From Leifsonia sp. ku-ls (GTDB lineage Bacteria; Actinomycetota; Actinomycetes; Actinomycetales; Microbacteriaceae), in contig QKXI01000005.1 in NCBI GenBank assembly GCA_003367665.1, forward strand, positions 1 to 64,000: a stretch of 64,000 bases of DNA, read 5' to 3'. Made by a program: the position numbers and the translations under genes. A model generated the notes under the pieces. That model was not told the DNA's origin, did not search any database, and was given only the letters and a program-made list of their open reading frames with translations. Below are positions 50,012-58,953 of this stretch, piece after piece (position 1 is the stretch's first letter; every line of letters begins with the position of its first letter).

Positions 50012-50826
50012 ACCGCAGACGGACCTGGTGGAAGACGCTCGTCGGCGTCGTCCTGACGCTGATCATGCTGTTCCCCGTCTACTGGATGATCAACGTCTCG
50101 CTGACCCCGACCTCCGAGATGCGGAAGAGCCCGCCGAACCTGTTCCCGATCCACGCCACCTTCGAGGGGTACCAGGCGGTGCTCAGCCAGCAGCTGCCGT
50201 ACCTGGGCACGAGCCTCCTGGTCGGCATCGGCACGGTGGTGCTCACGGTGGCGCTGTCGGCGCCGGCGGCGTACTCGCTCGCCAAGCTGCGCCCGCGCGG
50301 CCGCGGCGCGCTCAACTTCGTGCTGCTGATCGCCCAGATGATCCCCGGGATCATCATGGCGATGGGGTTCTACGCGATCTACCTGAACCTCGGCATCCTG
50401 AACTCGCTGTGGGGCCTCATCATCGCCGACTCGACCCTGGCGGTGCCGTTCGGCGTGCTGATCTTCTCGGCGTTCATGGCCGGCATCCCCGACGAGCTGA
50501 TGAGCGCGGCGCGGATCGACGGCGCCGGCTCCTGGCGCACCTTCCAGTCGATCGTGCTCCCGGTGAGCCGGAACGCGGTCGTGACGGTGTCGCTGTTCGC
50601 GTTCCTGTGGGCCTGGTCCGACTTCATCTTCTCGTCGACGTTGAACAGCGGAGGGACGCTGCAGACCATCACCCTGGGCATCTACAAGTACATCGGCAAC
50701 AACAACCAGGAGTGGAACGCCATCATGGCCACGGCCGTCGTCGCCTCCATCCCGGCCGCGGTGCTGCTGGTGCTGGCGCAGCGCTACGTCGCCGCCGGCG
50801 TCACCGCCGGGGCGGTGAAGGACTGA
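50008..50826 (+). CDS. carbohydrate ABC transporter permease (MalG-type)
   Basis: A 272-residue permease. EAA loop MSAARIDGAGSWRTFQ (about residues 163-178); C-terminus AGVTAGAVKD, typical of MalG-type subunits. ATG 50008 overlaps the MalF-type stop (ATGA). No ATPase gene is present in this operon either, so both CUT1 systems in the window rely on an ATPase encoded elsewhere. Confidence 0.95.
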   Translation: MNRRRTWWKTLVGVVLTLIMLFPVYWMINVSLTPTSEMRKSPPNLFPIHATFEGYQAVLSQQLPYLGTSLLVGIGTVVLTVALSAPAAYSLAKLRPRGRGALNFVLLIAQMIPGIIMAMGFYAIYLNLGILNSLWGLIIADSTLAVPFGVLIFSAFMAGIPDELMSAARIDGAGSWRTFQSIVLPVSRNAVVTVSLFAFLWAWSDFIFSSTLNSGGTLQTITLGIYKYIGNNNQEWNAIMATAVVASIPAAVLLVLAQRYVAAGVTAGAVKD

Positions 50827-50827
50827 C

Positions 50828-52561
50828 ATGGCAGAGCACGCCTTCACGTTCGACATCGCCGAGATCCCGTTCTCGCGCCGCGGCGCCTGGCTCGACCTCT
50901 CCCGCGTGGTCGGCCTGCACCGGACCGTCGACGACATTCACCTGGTCACGCACACCGGCGGGATGCACGCCGTGTTCCGCCTCCTGCCGGTCTCGGCGGG
51001 CGCCCCAGCCGTCGCCGAGGTGCGGGCGACGCCGTCCGTGCTGACCTGGAGCGTCGGCGACCGGACGGTGGAGGCCGCGTTCGAGGACGGGCAGGCGCTC
51101 CGGTTCCGCGGTCGTGGGCTGGGCCTGCGGTTCGCCGCCGGCGAGGAGCTGACCCCGTTCACGGGCGGCTACCTGTTCACCGACCCGGTGGACGGCTCCG
51201 TCACGCTGACGAGCTACGAGTCCGGCCGCCGCTACCGGCTCACCACCCTGAGCGGCTCGCCGTCCGTCACGGGCGACCAGCGGCTGGGACGCGGCGAACG
51301 GTTCGTGGAGTTCGGCGACGGCGACTGGGAGGCGGTGCTGGAGGAGATCGGCACCGCGGCGCCGCCCTTCGTCGCGACCCGGACGTTCGACGCGCTCACG
51401 CGCCGGAGAGCCGCCGAGTTCGCCGAGTACAGCGAGCGCCTGGCCGGCCCGGAGGCCGACGCCACCGCCGTCAAGGCCGCGTACGTGATGTGGTCGGCGA
51501 CCGTCTCCCCCGCCGGGTTCGTCGGTCGGGAGGCCGTGCTGATGTCGAAGCACTGGATGGACAAGGTCTGGAGCTGGGATCACTGCTTCAACGCGATCGC
51601 GCTCGCCCCGGCCGACCCGGACGCCGCGCTCGACCAGTTCCTGCTGCCGTTCGACCACCAGGACGCCTCCGGCGCGCTCCCCGACTCGGTGACGCACTCC
51701 GAGGTGCTCTACAACTTCGTCAAGCCCCCCATCCACGGCTGGGCCTTCGCGCAGCTGCGGGCACGTTCCCCTCGGGCGTTCGGCGACCACGAGCGCCGGG
51801 TCGTGCACGACCGTCTCGCCGCCTGGACACGGTTCTGGCTCGACCACCGGCGCAGCCCCGGCCACCGGCTCCCGTACTACCAGCACGGCAATGACAGCGG
51901 CTGGGACAACTCCACCGTGTTCGACCGCGGCGGGGTGGTGGAGGCGCCGGATCTGGCCGCCTTCCTCATCCTGCAGCTGCGGGAACTCGTGGTGCTGGCG
52001 TCCGGTCTCGGCCTGCCGACGGCGGAGTGGGAGGCGGCGCAGCACGACCTCACCGACGCGCTGCTGGGGGAGCTCTGGACGGGCGAGGGCTTCGTCGCCC
52101 GCTCGGTGGCGACGGGCGCGGTCTCGCCCTCGCGCAGCCTGCTCACGGCCATGCCGATCGTGCTGGGCGAGCTGTTGCCCGACGAGATCGTGGACGTGCT
52201 GGCTCGGCAGATCGAGGGTCACCTGACCGAGTGGGGTCCGGCGACGGAGCCCGTCGACTCGCCGGAGTACCAGGACGACGGCTACTGGCGCGGCCCGGTG
52301 TGGGCGCCGTCCACCGCCCTCATCGAGGACGGCCTGCGCCGCTCCGGCCGGAACGCGCTCGCCGATCGGGTGAGCGAGCGGTTCCGCGCCGTCTGCGCCC
52401 GGTCCGGCTTCGCCGAGAACTTCGACGCCCGCACGGGAGCCGGCCTGCGCGACCGCGCATACAGCTGGACCGCGAGCGTGCACCTCGCCCTCGCCGCCGA
52501 CGCCGAGCGCCGCGCACACTCCGCGGCCACGCCGGCCGCCGCCCTGACAGGAGAACGATGA
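50828..52561 (+). CDS. GH63-like (alpha/alpha)6 glycosidase
   Basis: A 577-residue cytoplasmic enzyme. An N-terminal beta domain precedes an (alpha/alpha)6 barrel with SKHWMDKVWSWDHCFNAIAL (about residue 240), GNDSGWDNS (about 354; candidate acid Asp) and YWRGPVWAPS (about 485). These motifs are shared by GH63 and GH37 and by trehalase- and debranching-like enzymes. It starts 1 bp after the permease stop, with AAGGA upstream, and is followed by GH127 with a 4-bp overlap. Probably trims an alpha-linked sugar from the imported oligosaccharide. Confidence 0.88.
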   Translation: MAEHAFTFDIAEIPFSRRGAWLDLSRVVGLHRTVDDIHLVTHTGGMHAVFRLLPVSAGAPAVAEVRATPSVLTWSVGDRTVEAAFEDGQALRFRGRGLGLRFAAGEELTPFTGGYLFTDPVDGSVTLTSYESGRRYRLTTLSGSPSVTGDQRLGRGERFVEFGDGDWEAVLEEIGTAAPPFVATRTFDALTRRRAAEFAEYSERLAGPEADATAVKAAYVMWSATVSPAGFVGREAVLMSKHWMDKVWSWDHCFNAIALAPADPDAALDQFLLPFDHQDASGALPDSVTHSEVLYNFVKPPIHGWAFAQLRARSPRAFGDHERRVVHDRLAAWTRFWLDHRRSPGHRLPYYQHGNDSGWDNSTVFDRGGVVEAPDLAAFLILQLRELVVLASGLGLPTAEWEAAQHDLTDALLGELWTGEGFVARSVATGAVSPSRSLLTAMPIVLGELLPDEIVDVLARQIEGHLTEWGPATEPVDSPEYQDDGYWRGPVWAPSTALIEDGLRRSGRNALADRVSERFRAVCARSGFAENFDARTGAGLRDRAYSWTASVHLALAADAERRAHSAATPAAALTGER

Positions 52562-54474
52562 CCGACACGACCACGCGGACCCGCATCGGCGGACCCGTGA
52601 TGCCCTCCCGCGCCCGCCTGCGGCCCCTCGGCCCGGACGAGGTCCGCATCGTCGGAGGGTTCTGGGGCGAGAAGCAGGAGCTGAACGCCTCCACGATCAT
52701 CGGCCACTGCCTCACCTGGATGGAGCGGATCGGCTGGATCGGCAACTTCGACCGCGCCGCGGAGGGCACGGTCGCCGAGCACCACGACGGCATCGAGTTC
52801 GTCGACTCCGAGGTCTACAAGCTGTTGGAGGCTATGGCCTGGGAGCTCGGCCGCTCCGCCGATCCGCAGCTCGAGCGGACCTACCTCTCGCTGGTCGAGC
52901 GCGTGTCGGCGGCGCAGGAACCGGACGGCTACCTGCACACCTCCTTCGGCCGGCCGGGTCAGCGTCCGCGCTACTCCGACCTGGAGTGGGGCCACGAGCT
53001 GTACTGCTTCGGTCACCTGTTCCAGGCGGCCGTCGCGCGCGTCCGCACCGGCCACGACGACACCATCGTCGCGGTGGCGCGGCGCCTCGCCGACCACGTC
53101 CACGAGGTCTTCGGGCCTGACGGCCGCGACGCGGTGTGCGGGCACCCCGAGATCGAGACCGCGCTGGCGGAGCTGGGCCGGGCGCTCGACGAGCCCCGGT
53201 ACGTCGAGCTGGCGCGGCTGTTCGTGGCGCGCCGGGGCCGCCGGCGCCTGAAGACCACGCTGTTCCAGGGCAGCGAGTACTTTCTCGACGACGTGCCGGT
53301 CCGCGAGGCCGACCACCTGCGCGGCCACGCCGTGCGGGCGATGTACCTGGCGGCGGGCGCGGTGGACGTCGCGACCGAGTTCGAGGACGCCGAGCTGCTC
53401 GCCGCCGTCGAGCGCCAGTGGGAGAGCACGGTGGCCCGCCGAACCTACCTGACCGGCGGGATCGGGTCGCACCACCAGAACGAGGAGTTCGGAAGCGACT
53501 ACGAGCTGCCGCCCGACCGCGCCTACGCCGAGACCTGCGCCGCGATCGGGTCGGTCATGCTGAGCTGGCGGCTGCTGCTGCAGACCGGCGACGTCAGATA
53601 CGCCGACCTCATCGAGCGCACGCTGCTCAACGCCGTGCTGGTCTCACCGCGCGAGGACGGCCGTGCCTTCTACTACGCGAACACCCTGCACCAGCGCGTC
53701 CGCGGCGCGGTCCCGGCGGAGGACGAGCTGAGCGAGCGCGCCGAGTCGAGCCTCCGCGCCCCCTGGTTCGAGGTGTCGTGCTGCCCGACGAACGTTGCCC
53801 GCACGTTGGCGAGCGTCGGCTCGTACCTCGCCACCGCGAGCGAGCACGGCATCCAGGTGCACCAGTTCGCGGACGCCGAGCTCGCGACCACGACCGGCGA
53901 CGGCGTCGCGGTGTCGCTGCGCATGCGCGCGGGCGGCTACCCGTTCGACGGCTCGATCGTGCTGGAGGCGGAGACGAGCGGGCGGACGGAGTTGGCCGTC
54001 CGCCTCCCCACCTGGGCGGAGGGCGCGCGCGTCTCGTACGCGGGAGCCCCGGTCGAGGTCGCGGGCGGCTACGCCCGGATCGTCGACCGCTTCCGGCCGG
54101 ACGAGCCGGTGCGGGTCGAGCTCCCGATGGAGCCGCGGCTCACCTACCCGGCGGAGGCGATCGACGCCCTGCGCGGCACCGTCGCGGTCGAGCGCGGACC
54201 GCTCGTGCTGTGCGCCGAGTCCACCGGGCTGCCCGAGGGGACCGACGTGGACGCGATCCTCCTCGCCGACGACCGCGCGCCCCGGGCGACGCCCACCGGC
54301 GCCGAGGTGACCGTGCGGCTGCGGCCGCCGGCGCATCCCGCCTGGCCGTACGCGCCGGAGTCCGCCGAGGAGACCGTCGGCGAGGAGCGGTCGCTACGGC
54401 TGGAGCCGTACTTCCGCTGGGCCAACCACGGCCCGAGCACCATGCGCGTGTTCCTGCCTCGCTCAGGCGCCTGA
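52558..54474 (+). CDS. GH127 beta-L-arabinofuranosidase
   Basis: A 638-residue GH127 enzyme. The catalytic set of HypBA1-type enzymes is visible: ETC in AYAETCAAIG (Glu about 324, Cys about 326) and the vicinal cysteines of SCCPTN (about 407-408), which with Glu hold zinc and include the thiolate nucleophile. It removes beta-L-arabinofuranose, as found on hydroxyproline-rich plant wall proteins. ATG 52558 has AGGAGAA upstream and overlaps the GH63-like stop. No signal peptide, so it acts on imported fragments. Last gene of the operon, followed by a hairpin. Confidence 0.93.
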   Translation: MTDTTTRTRIGGPVMPSRARLRPLGPDEVRIVGGFWGEKQELNASTIIGHCLTWMERIGWIGNFDRAAEGTVAEHHDGIEFVDSEVYKLLEAMAWELGRSADPQLERTYLSLVERVSAAQEPDGYLHTSFGRPGQRPRYSDLEWGHELYCFGHLFQAAVARVRTGHDDTIVAVARRLADHVHEVFGPDGRDAVCGHPEIETALAELGRALDEPRYVELARLFVARRGRRRLKTTLFQGSEYFLDDVPVREADHLRGHAVRAMYLAAGAVDVATEFEDAELLAAVERQWESTVARRTYLTGGIGSHHQNEEFGSDYELPPDRAYAETCAAIGSVMLSWRLLLQTGDVRYADLIERTLLNAVLVSPREDGRAFYYANTLHQRVRGAVPAEDELSERAESSLRAPWFEVSCCPTNVARTLASVGSYLATASEHGIQVHQFADAELATTTGDGVAVSLRMRAGGYPFDGSIVLEAETSGRTELAVRLPTWAEGARVSYAGAPVEVAGGYARIVDRFRPDEPVRVELPMEPRLTYPAEAIDALRGTVAVERGPLVLCAESTGLPEGTDVDAILLADDRAPRATPTGAEVTVRLRPPAHPAWPYAPESAEETVGEERSLRLEPYFRWANHGPSTMRVFLPRSGA

Positions 54475-54488
54475 GCGGCGGCCCGACC

Positions 54489-54528
54489 ACCTGGCCGTCA
54501 CCGAAGTCATCGGCGGTGGCGGCCAGGT
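54489..54528. terminator. hairpin between GH127 and WS/DGAT genes
   Basis: Arms ACCTGGCCGTCACC (54489-54502) and GGTGGCGGCCAGGT (54515-54528) pair at 13 of 14 positions with a 12-nt loop. Convergent genes on both sides. Confidence 0.75.
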
Positions 54529-54558
54529 CCTCTCACGCGGTCGGCTCGGCTCGGGCGC

Positions 54559-55821
54559 TCAGGGCTGCGCCGCGATGCGGTCCAGCGCCCGCGCCATGCC
54601 GTCCGCGAGCACGCGCGCCGGTGGAAGGTGCGACGCGTCCGTCTGGATGCTGACCCGGAAGCGGCCGGCGTACGAGACGGCGAGCGCGCCGATCCGGACG
54701 TTGCCGGAGAGCAGCGCGAGCGGCCACGCGGCGACGAGCTCGGCGCCCGCGAGCCGGAGCGTGTGCGGCGGACCGGTGAGCTCCGACGCGATCGCCGCGA
54801 CGGCTCGCTGCCGCCGCGCGACGTGCATGAGCATCCGGGCTGCTCGTGGACTGCTCATCGGACGGAAGGTCCCGGCCGCACGGGCCCGGACCTTCGCGGG
54901 CCCGGTCTCAGCGGCGACCCGGGCGACCTCGGCGGCGATGTCCGCCTCCGAGCCCGCCACCGGGACGCGGACGAGCATCACCCCGGTCGCGTTGCCCTCC
55001 CCCGCCCGACGCGCGAGCCGGACGGGGCTGGAGACGGGGATCGTCCGAGGCGGATCCTCGCCCGCAGCCCGCAGCAGCGCTCGCACACCGTGCCCGAACG
55101 CGGCGAGGTAGGCGTCGTCGACGGTGCCGCCGAGCCGGTGGGCGCCGTCCCGCAACCGCTCGAGGTCGACGTCGAGGAAGGCGACATCCCGCGACGGCCC
55201 CAGTCGTCCGAGCAGCACCCGGGAGCGGACGCTCCGCCGGAACACCGCGACCGTCTGCGCGGCCAGGTCGCCCCAGCGGCGCAGGAGCGGCCGCGGTCGG
55301 GCGGGCGGCGTTTCCGGTGTGGGCACGGCATCGCCGTCCTCACCCGGCTGTGGATCCGAGAGCGCCGTGACGAGCTCCTCGGCGGCGAGACCGTCGGCGA
55401 CCGCGTGGTGAAGCCGGAACAGCAGCCCGCAGCGGCCGCCGTCGGCATGCGGGACGAGCAGCAGCTCCCAGAGCGGCCGGGCGGCATCCAGAGGGGCCAT
55501 GACGACACGGGCACACGTTCGCTCGAAGTCGGCCTCCCCCTCGACCACCCGGATGTGGCGTTCGAGGTCGGGAGTAGCCGTGCGCCACGTCCATCCGCCG
55601 TCGAGCCGTGCAGGCACCCGGTGCAGGGCCGCCACGCGCTCGATGCGCGGCGCGAGCGCAGCCCGGAGGGCGGGCACGTCCGGACGCCCGGTTTCGTCGA
55701 CGACGCCGCCGGGCGCGAGCAGGCCGGCCAGCGTCACGACGTTCGGCTGGCCGCGCTGCAGCACCAGGTTGGCCGCATCGACGGCGGCCATCGGCGTCGA
55801 TCCGACCGCGCCCGGCTCCAT
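54559..55821 (-). CDS. WS/DGAT-type acyltransferase (wax ester/triacylglycerol synthase family)
   Basis: A 420-residue O-acyltransferase. The active-site motif HHAVADG (HHxxxDG, about residues 137-143) and the C-terminal SYAGRFRVSIQTD block are typical; the N-terminus is shorter than in most family members. It joins acyl-CoA to diacylglycerol or a fatty alcohol. ATG 55821 has no ribosome site, suggesting leaderless translation. Monocistronic. Confidence 0.88.
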   Translation of the reverse strand: MEPGAVGSTPMAAVDAANLVLQRGQPNVVTLAGLLAPGGVVDETGRPDVPALRAALAPRIERVAALHRVPARLDGGWTWRTATPDLERHIRVVEGEADFERTCARVVMAPLDAARPLWELLLVPHADGGRCGLLFRLHHAVADGLAAEELVTALSDPQPGEDGDAVPTPETPPARPRPLLRRWGDLAAQTVAVFRRSVRSRVLLGRLGPSRDVAFLDVDLERLRDGAHRLGGTVDDAYLAAFGHGVRALLRAAGEDPPRTIPVSSPVRLARRAGEGNATGVMLVRVPVAGSEADIAAEVARVAAETGPAKVRARAAGTFRPMSSPRAARMLMHVARRQRAVAAIASELTGPPHTLRLAGAELVAAWPLALLSGNVRIGALAVSYAGRFRVSIQTDASHLPPARVLADGMARALDRIAAQP

Positions 55822-55883
55822 GCGGCGACGCTAGCCCGGCGGCGTCTGGTCCCTAAGGTCGAAGGTCCTGGCTCGTGTCCACG

Positions 55884-56663
55884 TCACCTCGTCGTCGAGC
55901 CGGCGGTGAGCACCTCCGCCCCGTGCTCGGTGATGGCGATCGTGTGCTCGCTGTGTGCCGCGCGGGAGCCGGTGGCGCTGCGCAGCGTCCAGCCGTCGGC
56001 GTCCGTCGCCAGCCGGGCGGTGTCGGCCATGACCCAGGGTTCGAGGGCGAGCAGCATGCCCGGTCGGAGGCGGTAGCCGCGGCCGGGTCGTCCGCTGTTC
56101 GGGACGCTCGGGTCCTGGTGCATGGTGGACCCGATCCCGTGGCCGCCGAACTCCGTGTTGACGCGGTAGCCCGCGGCCGTGAGGACGCCGCCGATCGCGT
56201 GCGACAGGTCTCCGATGCGCGCGCCGGGGCCGGCGGCGGCGATCCCGGCGGCGAGCGCGCGCTCGGTGGCGTCGATCAGGGCGACGCTCTCGGCCGGCCG
56301 TGCGGCGCCGACGAGGAAGCTGACGGCGGCGTCGGCGGCGATCCCGTCGAGCGTGACCGCCAGGTCGAGGGTGAGCAGGTCGCCGTCGGCGAGCGCGTGG
56401 TCGTTCGGCATCCCGTGCAGCACGGCGTCGTTGACGGAGGTGCAGATGTGGTGGCCGAAGGGCCCTCGACCGAACGAGGGCGCGTAGTCGACGTAGCAGG
56501 ACTCCGCGCCGGCCCGCTCGATCAGGTCACGCGTCCAGCGGTCGATCTCGAGCAGGGTCGTTCCGACGGTGGTGTGCTGCTTCAGCTCCTGCAGGATGCC
56601 GCCCACGAGCGCTCCGGTCCTGCGTGCGCGGGTCAGCTCGTCGGAGGTGAGGATCTCGATCAT
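55884..56663 (-). CDS. map: type I methionine aminopeptidase
   Basis: A 259-residue metallopeptidase that removes the initiator Met. Metal ligands follow the pita-bread order: LTLDLAVTLDG (Asp) and GIAADAAVSF (Asp), GGHGIGSTMH (His), LALEPW (Glu) and SEHTIAI (Glu). Substrate-side His is in FGHHICTSVND. ATG 56663. It is divergent from an XRE regulator with a palindrome 9 bp upstream, so this is likely a second, regulated Map rather than the housekeeping copy. Confidence 0.93.
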   Translation of the reverse strand: MIEILTSDELTRARRTGALVGGILQELKQHTTVGTTLLEIDRWTRDLIERAGAESCYVDYAPSFGRGPFGHHICTSVNDAVLHGMPNDHALADGDLLTLDLAVTLDGIAADAAVSFLVGAARPAESVALIDATERALAAGIAAAGPGARIGDLSHAIGGVLTAAGYRVNTEFGGHGIGSTMHQDPSVPNSGRPGRGYRLRPGMLLALEPWVMADTARLATDADGWTLRSATGSRAAHSEHTIAITEHGAEVLTAGSTTR

Positions 56664-56671
56664 GCCAATAA

Positions 56672-56685
56672 CTATACCGGTATAG
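56672..56685. promoter_or_regulatory. palindromic operator between map and XRE regulator
   Basis: CTATACCGGTATAG, a 14-bp perfect palindrome in the 44-bp divergent gap. It also supplies TATA-rich -10-like elements on both strands, so a bound regulator would block both promoters. Confidence 0.65.
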
Positions 56686-56707
56686 AAATCGGCGGCGGCG
56701 CGCTACG

Positions 56708-56998
56708 ATGGGAGCCATGGTCCGCCTCCCGCTCACTCCCGCCGAGGTCGAGCGCGGTCGTCGCCTCGGCGACCTCATCCGACGTGCGCGCGGCGAGCGC
56801 TCGATGCTCGCCGTCGCCCTCGACGCCGGCGTGAGCCCCGAGACGCTCCGCAAGATCGAGTCGGGCCGCGTCGCGACGCCGGCCTTTCCGACCATCGCGG
56901 CGATCGCCGGCGTGCTCGGGCTGTCGCTCGATGCGGTGTGGGCGGAGATCAGCCCGGCGGAGGCCGAGAAGGCGCAGGATCGAGAGCTCGCCTCCTGA
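56708..56998 (+). CDS. XRE-family helix-turn-helix regulator
   Basis: A 96-residue DNA-binding protein. HTH: LIRRARGERSMLAVALDAGVSPETLRKIESGRVATP (about residues 23-58), followed by FPTIAAIAGVLGLSLDAVW, the typical Cro/XRE end. Start ATG 56708; ATG 56717 is an alternative; neither has a ribosome site. Divergent from map, probably repressing it and itself at CTATACCGGTATAG. Confidence 0.88.
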   Translation: MGAMVRLPLTPAEVERGRRLGDLIRRARGERSMLAVALDAGVSPETLRKIESGRVATPAFPTIAAIAGVLGLSLDAVWAEISPAEAEKAQDRELAS

Positions 56999-57004
56999 CG
57001 CCGC

Positions 57005-58783
57005 TCAGCCGTGGGAGCGCCGGCGGCCGAGGCGGAGAACCATCCCGCCGGCCAGGAGCGCACCCGCGCCGACCAGCGCCCACAGCAGGCCGCCGAGGTC
57101 GGAGCCGCTGTCGGCGAGCTCCTGCTCGCCGGCGACCGGCTCGCCCACGACCTCCGGCTCGCCCGGACCCGACGGCGGCCCGGGAGGCGGAGGCGGCGTC
57201 GTCGACGGCGCGCGGTTGTAGACGACGCAGCCCACCGCCTGGTCGGCGCCGACCGCGACGCGGAAGCCGAGCGCTCCGTCGTTCACGACGGCGACCGGGC
57301 TGTCCGTCGCCAGATCGGTGCACACGGCGTTCCGGCCAGCCTGCGTGACCAGCCGGTAGCCCGCCTGCTGGGTCTCGGCGACCGCCAGGTCCGCCGTCGT
57401 TCCACCCGCGGGGAAGCCGACGTCGAAAGCCACCCCTCCTGTGCCATCGGCCTGCGTCGTGGCGCTTCCCGGATCGACCGAGGCGCCCGGCGTGACGGCC
57501 GCCGCGCCGAAGGTCCAGCCCGCGCCGGCCGGGACGGCGCCCGTGACATCCTCGCCCGTCGTGGTCGCCGGCGCGATCTGCTTGATGACCGTCAGCGCGC
57601 CGGAGCAGTTGGCCAGCGCCAGGCGGCGCAGCTCGTCGCCGGCCCCCGCGAAGTCGGGGATCTGGAAGTAGTCCGCCGTCTCGACGTTGCCCGCCGCCGG
57701 ATCGAATGCCTCCGTGCCCGAGATCGCGGCCAGGTTGAGCGCTGTGATGCCGGAAACACCGCGGCCGATCCCGAAGGAGACGACCCTCGTGCCCGCGGCC
57801 TTGATCGTGTTCGCCGAGAAGATCGCGGCCTCCACGTCGGTGAAGTGGGTGTTGCCGCCGTCGCCGCGCAGCGTCGTCCCGCCCCAGCGGGTCGGGTTGC
57901 CGTCGGTCAGCACCACGACCGCGTCGTAGTGCACGCCCGCCTCGGCGACGCGCTGGAGGGCCGCATCCCAGTTGGTGCCGGCGCCGAGGCCCCAGCCGGC
58001 GTACTCCGCCTTGAAGGCGTCGGCCCCCGCCGGCGTCGACACCGACACCAGCTCCGGCCGGTTCGCGTCGACGGTCCCGCTTCCGGCCTGGACGCTCGGC
58101 GACTGGGCGGAGAAGCTGAAGGCGGCCAGCCTCGACGGCGTTCCGACGAAGGCGTCGGCGAAGGAGTCCGCTGCCGCCTTGAGCGTGGGAAGCGCCGAGC
58201 CCACCGAGGCGGAGAGGTCGAAGACGAGCGCGACGTCCATCCCGCAGCGGGCCGGCAGCGGCGGGTTGACCCGCGACTGCTGCCAGACGCCGTTGGAGCG
58301 CGTCGGCAGCGAGTTGGAGGTGCTGAACATGAACTCGGAAGTGGAGCGGTAGGTGTTCCCCGCGGCCAGCACGGGCGTCTGGAAGCGGTACGGGCTCGCC
58401 AGCGAGCTACTGCCGCTTCCCGGGCCGGTGCGCAGCGTGTCGTTCGCGTACCATCCGGACGGGGCCGCCACCTCCTTGACCCAGGGCGCGGTCCCGAGCA
58501 GGACGCCGGTCACGACGAACGAGCAGTCGCCGTCGGCATCGGAGAGGCAGGTCTGCAGTGGAGCGGCGTCGTCCGCGCCGGCGAACAGGCCGAGCCGCAC
58601 CCCCGGCAGGCCGGCGACCGCGGTGTCCGCGACGCGGTCTCCCCCGACGCGCACGGTGACCACCGCGGAGGTCGGGTCAGGTGCGGGCACCGCCGCCGTC
58701 GCGGGAGCCCCAGGCGCGACCACCAGGGCGGCGAGGGCCGCCGCGACGGCGGTGACGGACAGCAGACGACCCCGGATCCCCAT
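57005..58783 (-). CDS. wall-anchored von Willebrand A-domain protein
   Basis: A 592-residue secreted protein. Signal peptide to about residue 31. An N-terminal Cna-like or SpaA-like domain (about 35-150) precedes a VWA domain starting MDVALVFDLSASVGS, with the MIDAS motif DLSAS (about 190), then TDGNPTRWGG. A beta domain with SpaA-like features (GALTVIKQIAPATTTGEDV) follows, then a Pro-rich stretch, LADSGSD (about 556; sorting-like), a hydrophobic helix and RLGRRRSHG. ATG 58783 with GAGGGTGG upstream. Probably an adhesin or pilus-type surface protein; no sortase or pilin genes lie nearby. Confidence 0.85.
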   Translation of the reverse strand: MGIRGRLLSVTAVAAALAALVVAPGAPATAAVPAPDPTSAVVTVRVGGDRVADTAVAGLPGVRLGLFAGADDAAPLQTCLSDADGDCSFVVTGVLLGTAPWVKEVAAPSGWYANDTLRTGPGSGSSSLASPYRFQTPVLAAGNTYRSTSEFMFSTSNSLPTRSNGVWQQSRVNPPLPARCGMDVALVFDLSASVGSALPTLKAAADSFADAFVGTPSRLAAFSFSAQSPSVQAGSGTVDANRPELVSVSTPAGADAFKAEYAGWGLGAGTNWDAALQRVAEAGVHYDAVVVLTDGNPTRWGGTTLRGDGGNTHFTDVEAAIFSANTIKAAGTRVVSFGIGRGVSGITALNLAAISGTEAFDPAAGNVETADYFQIPDFAGAGDELRRLALANCSGALTVIKQIAPATTTGEDVTGAVPAGAGWTFGAAAVTPGASVDPGSATTQADGTGGVAFDVGFPAGGTTADLAVAETQQAGYRLVTQAGRNAVCTDLATDSPVAVVNDGALGFRVAVGADQAVGCVVYNRAPSTTPPPPPGPPSGPGEPEVVGEPVAGEQELADSGSDLGGLLWALVGAGALLAGGMVLRLGRRRSHG

Positions 58784-58831
58784 GCAGCCACCCTCTGGCA
58801 GGGCGCACGCCGGAGGCAAGCCCCGGCGGGT

Positions 58832-58919
58832 CGAATGTGCATTCCGCACAGAAGCGTCGCCAATCGCAGCGGACTGCACATTCCACCGCTTCGATCGGCT
58901 CTCTACGGTTGTCGCAACC
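58832..58919 (+). promoter_or_regulatory. repeat motifs upstream of the NCS1/hydantoinase operon
   Basis: CGAATGTGCATTCC (58832-58845) and, on the opposite strand, GGAATGTGCAGTCC (58884-58871) form a pair of like sites 26 bp apart. A third dyad, GGTTG-TCG-CAACC (58907-58919), overlaps the likely -10 TACGGT. They sit between the VWA-protein gene and the permease. No cognate regulator is in the window. Confidence 0.5.
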
Positions 58920-58953
58920 CCCGCTCCCTCCACCCGTCAGAAGGAAACCCACC

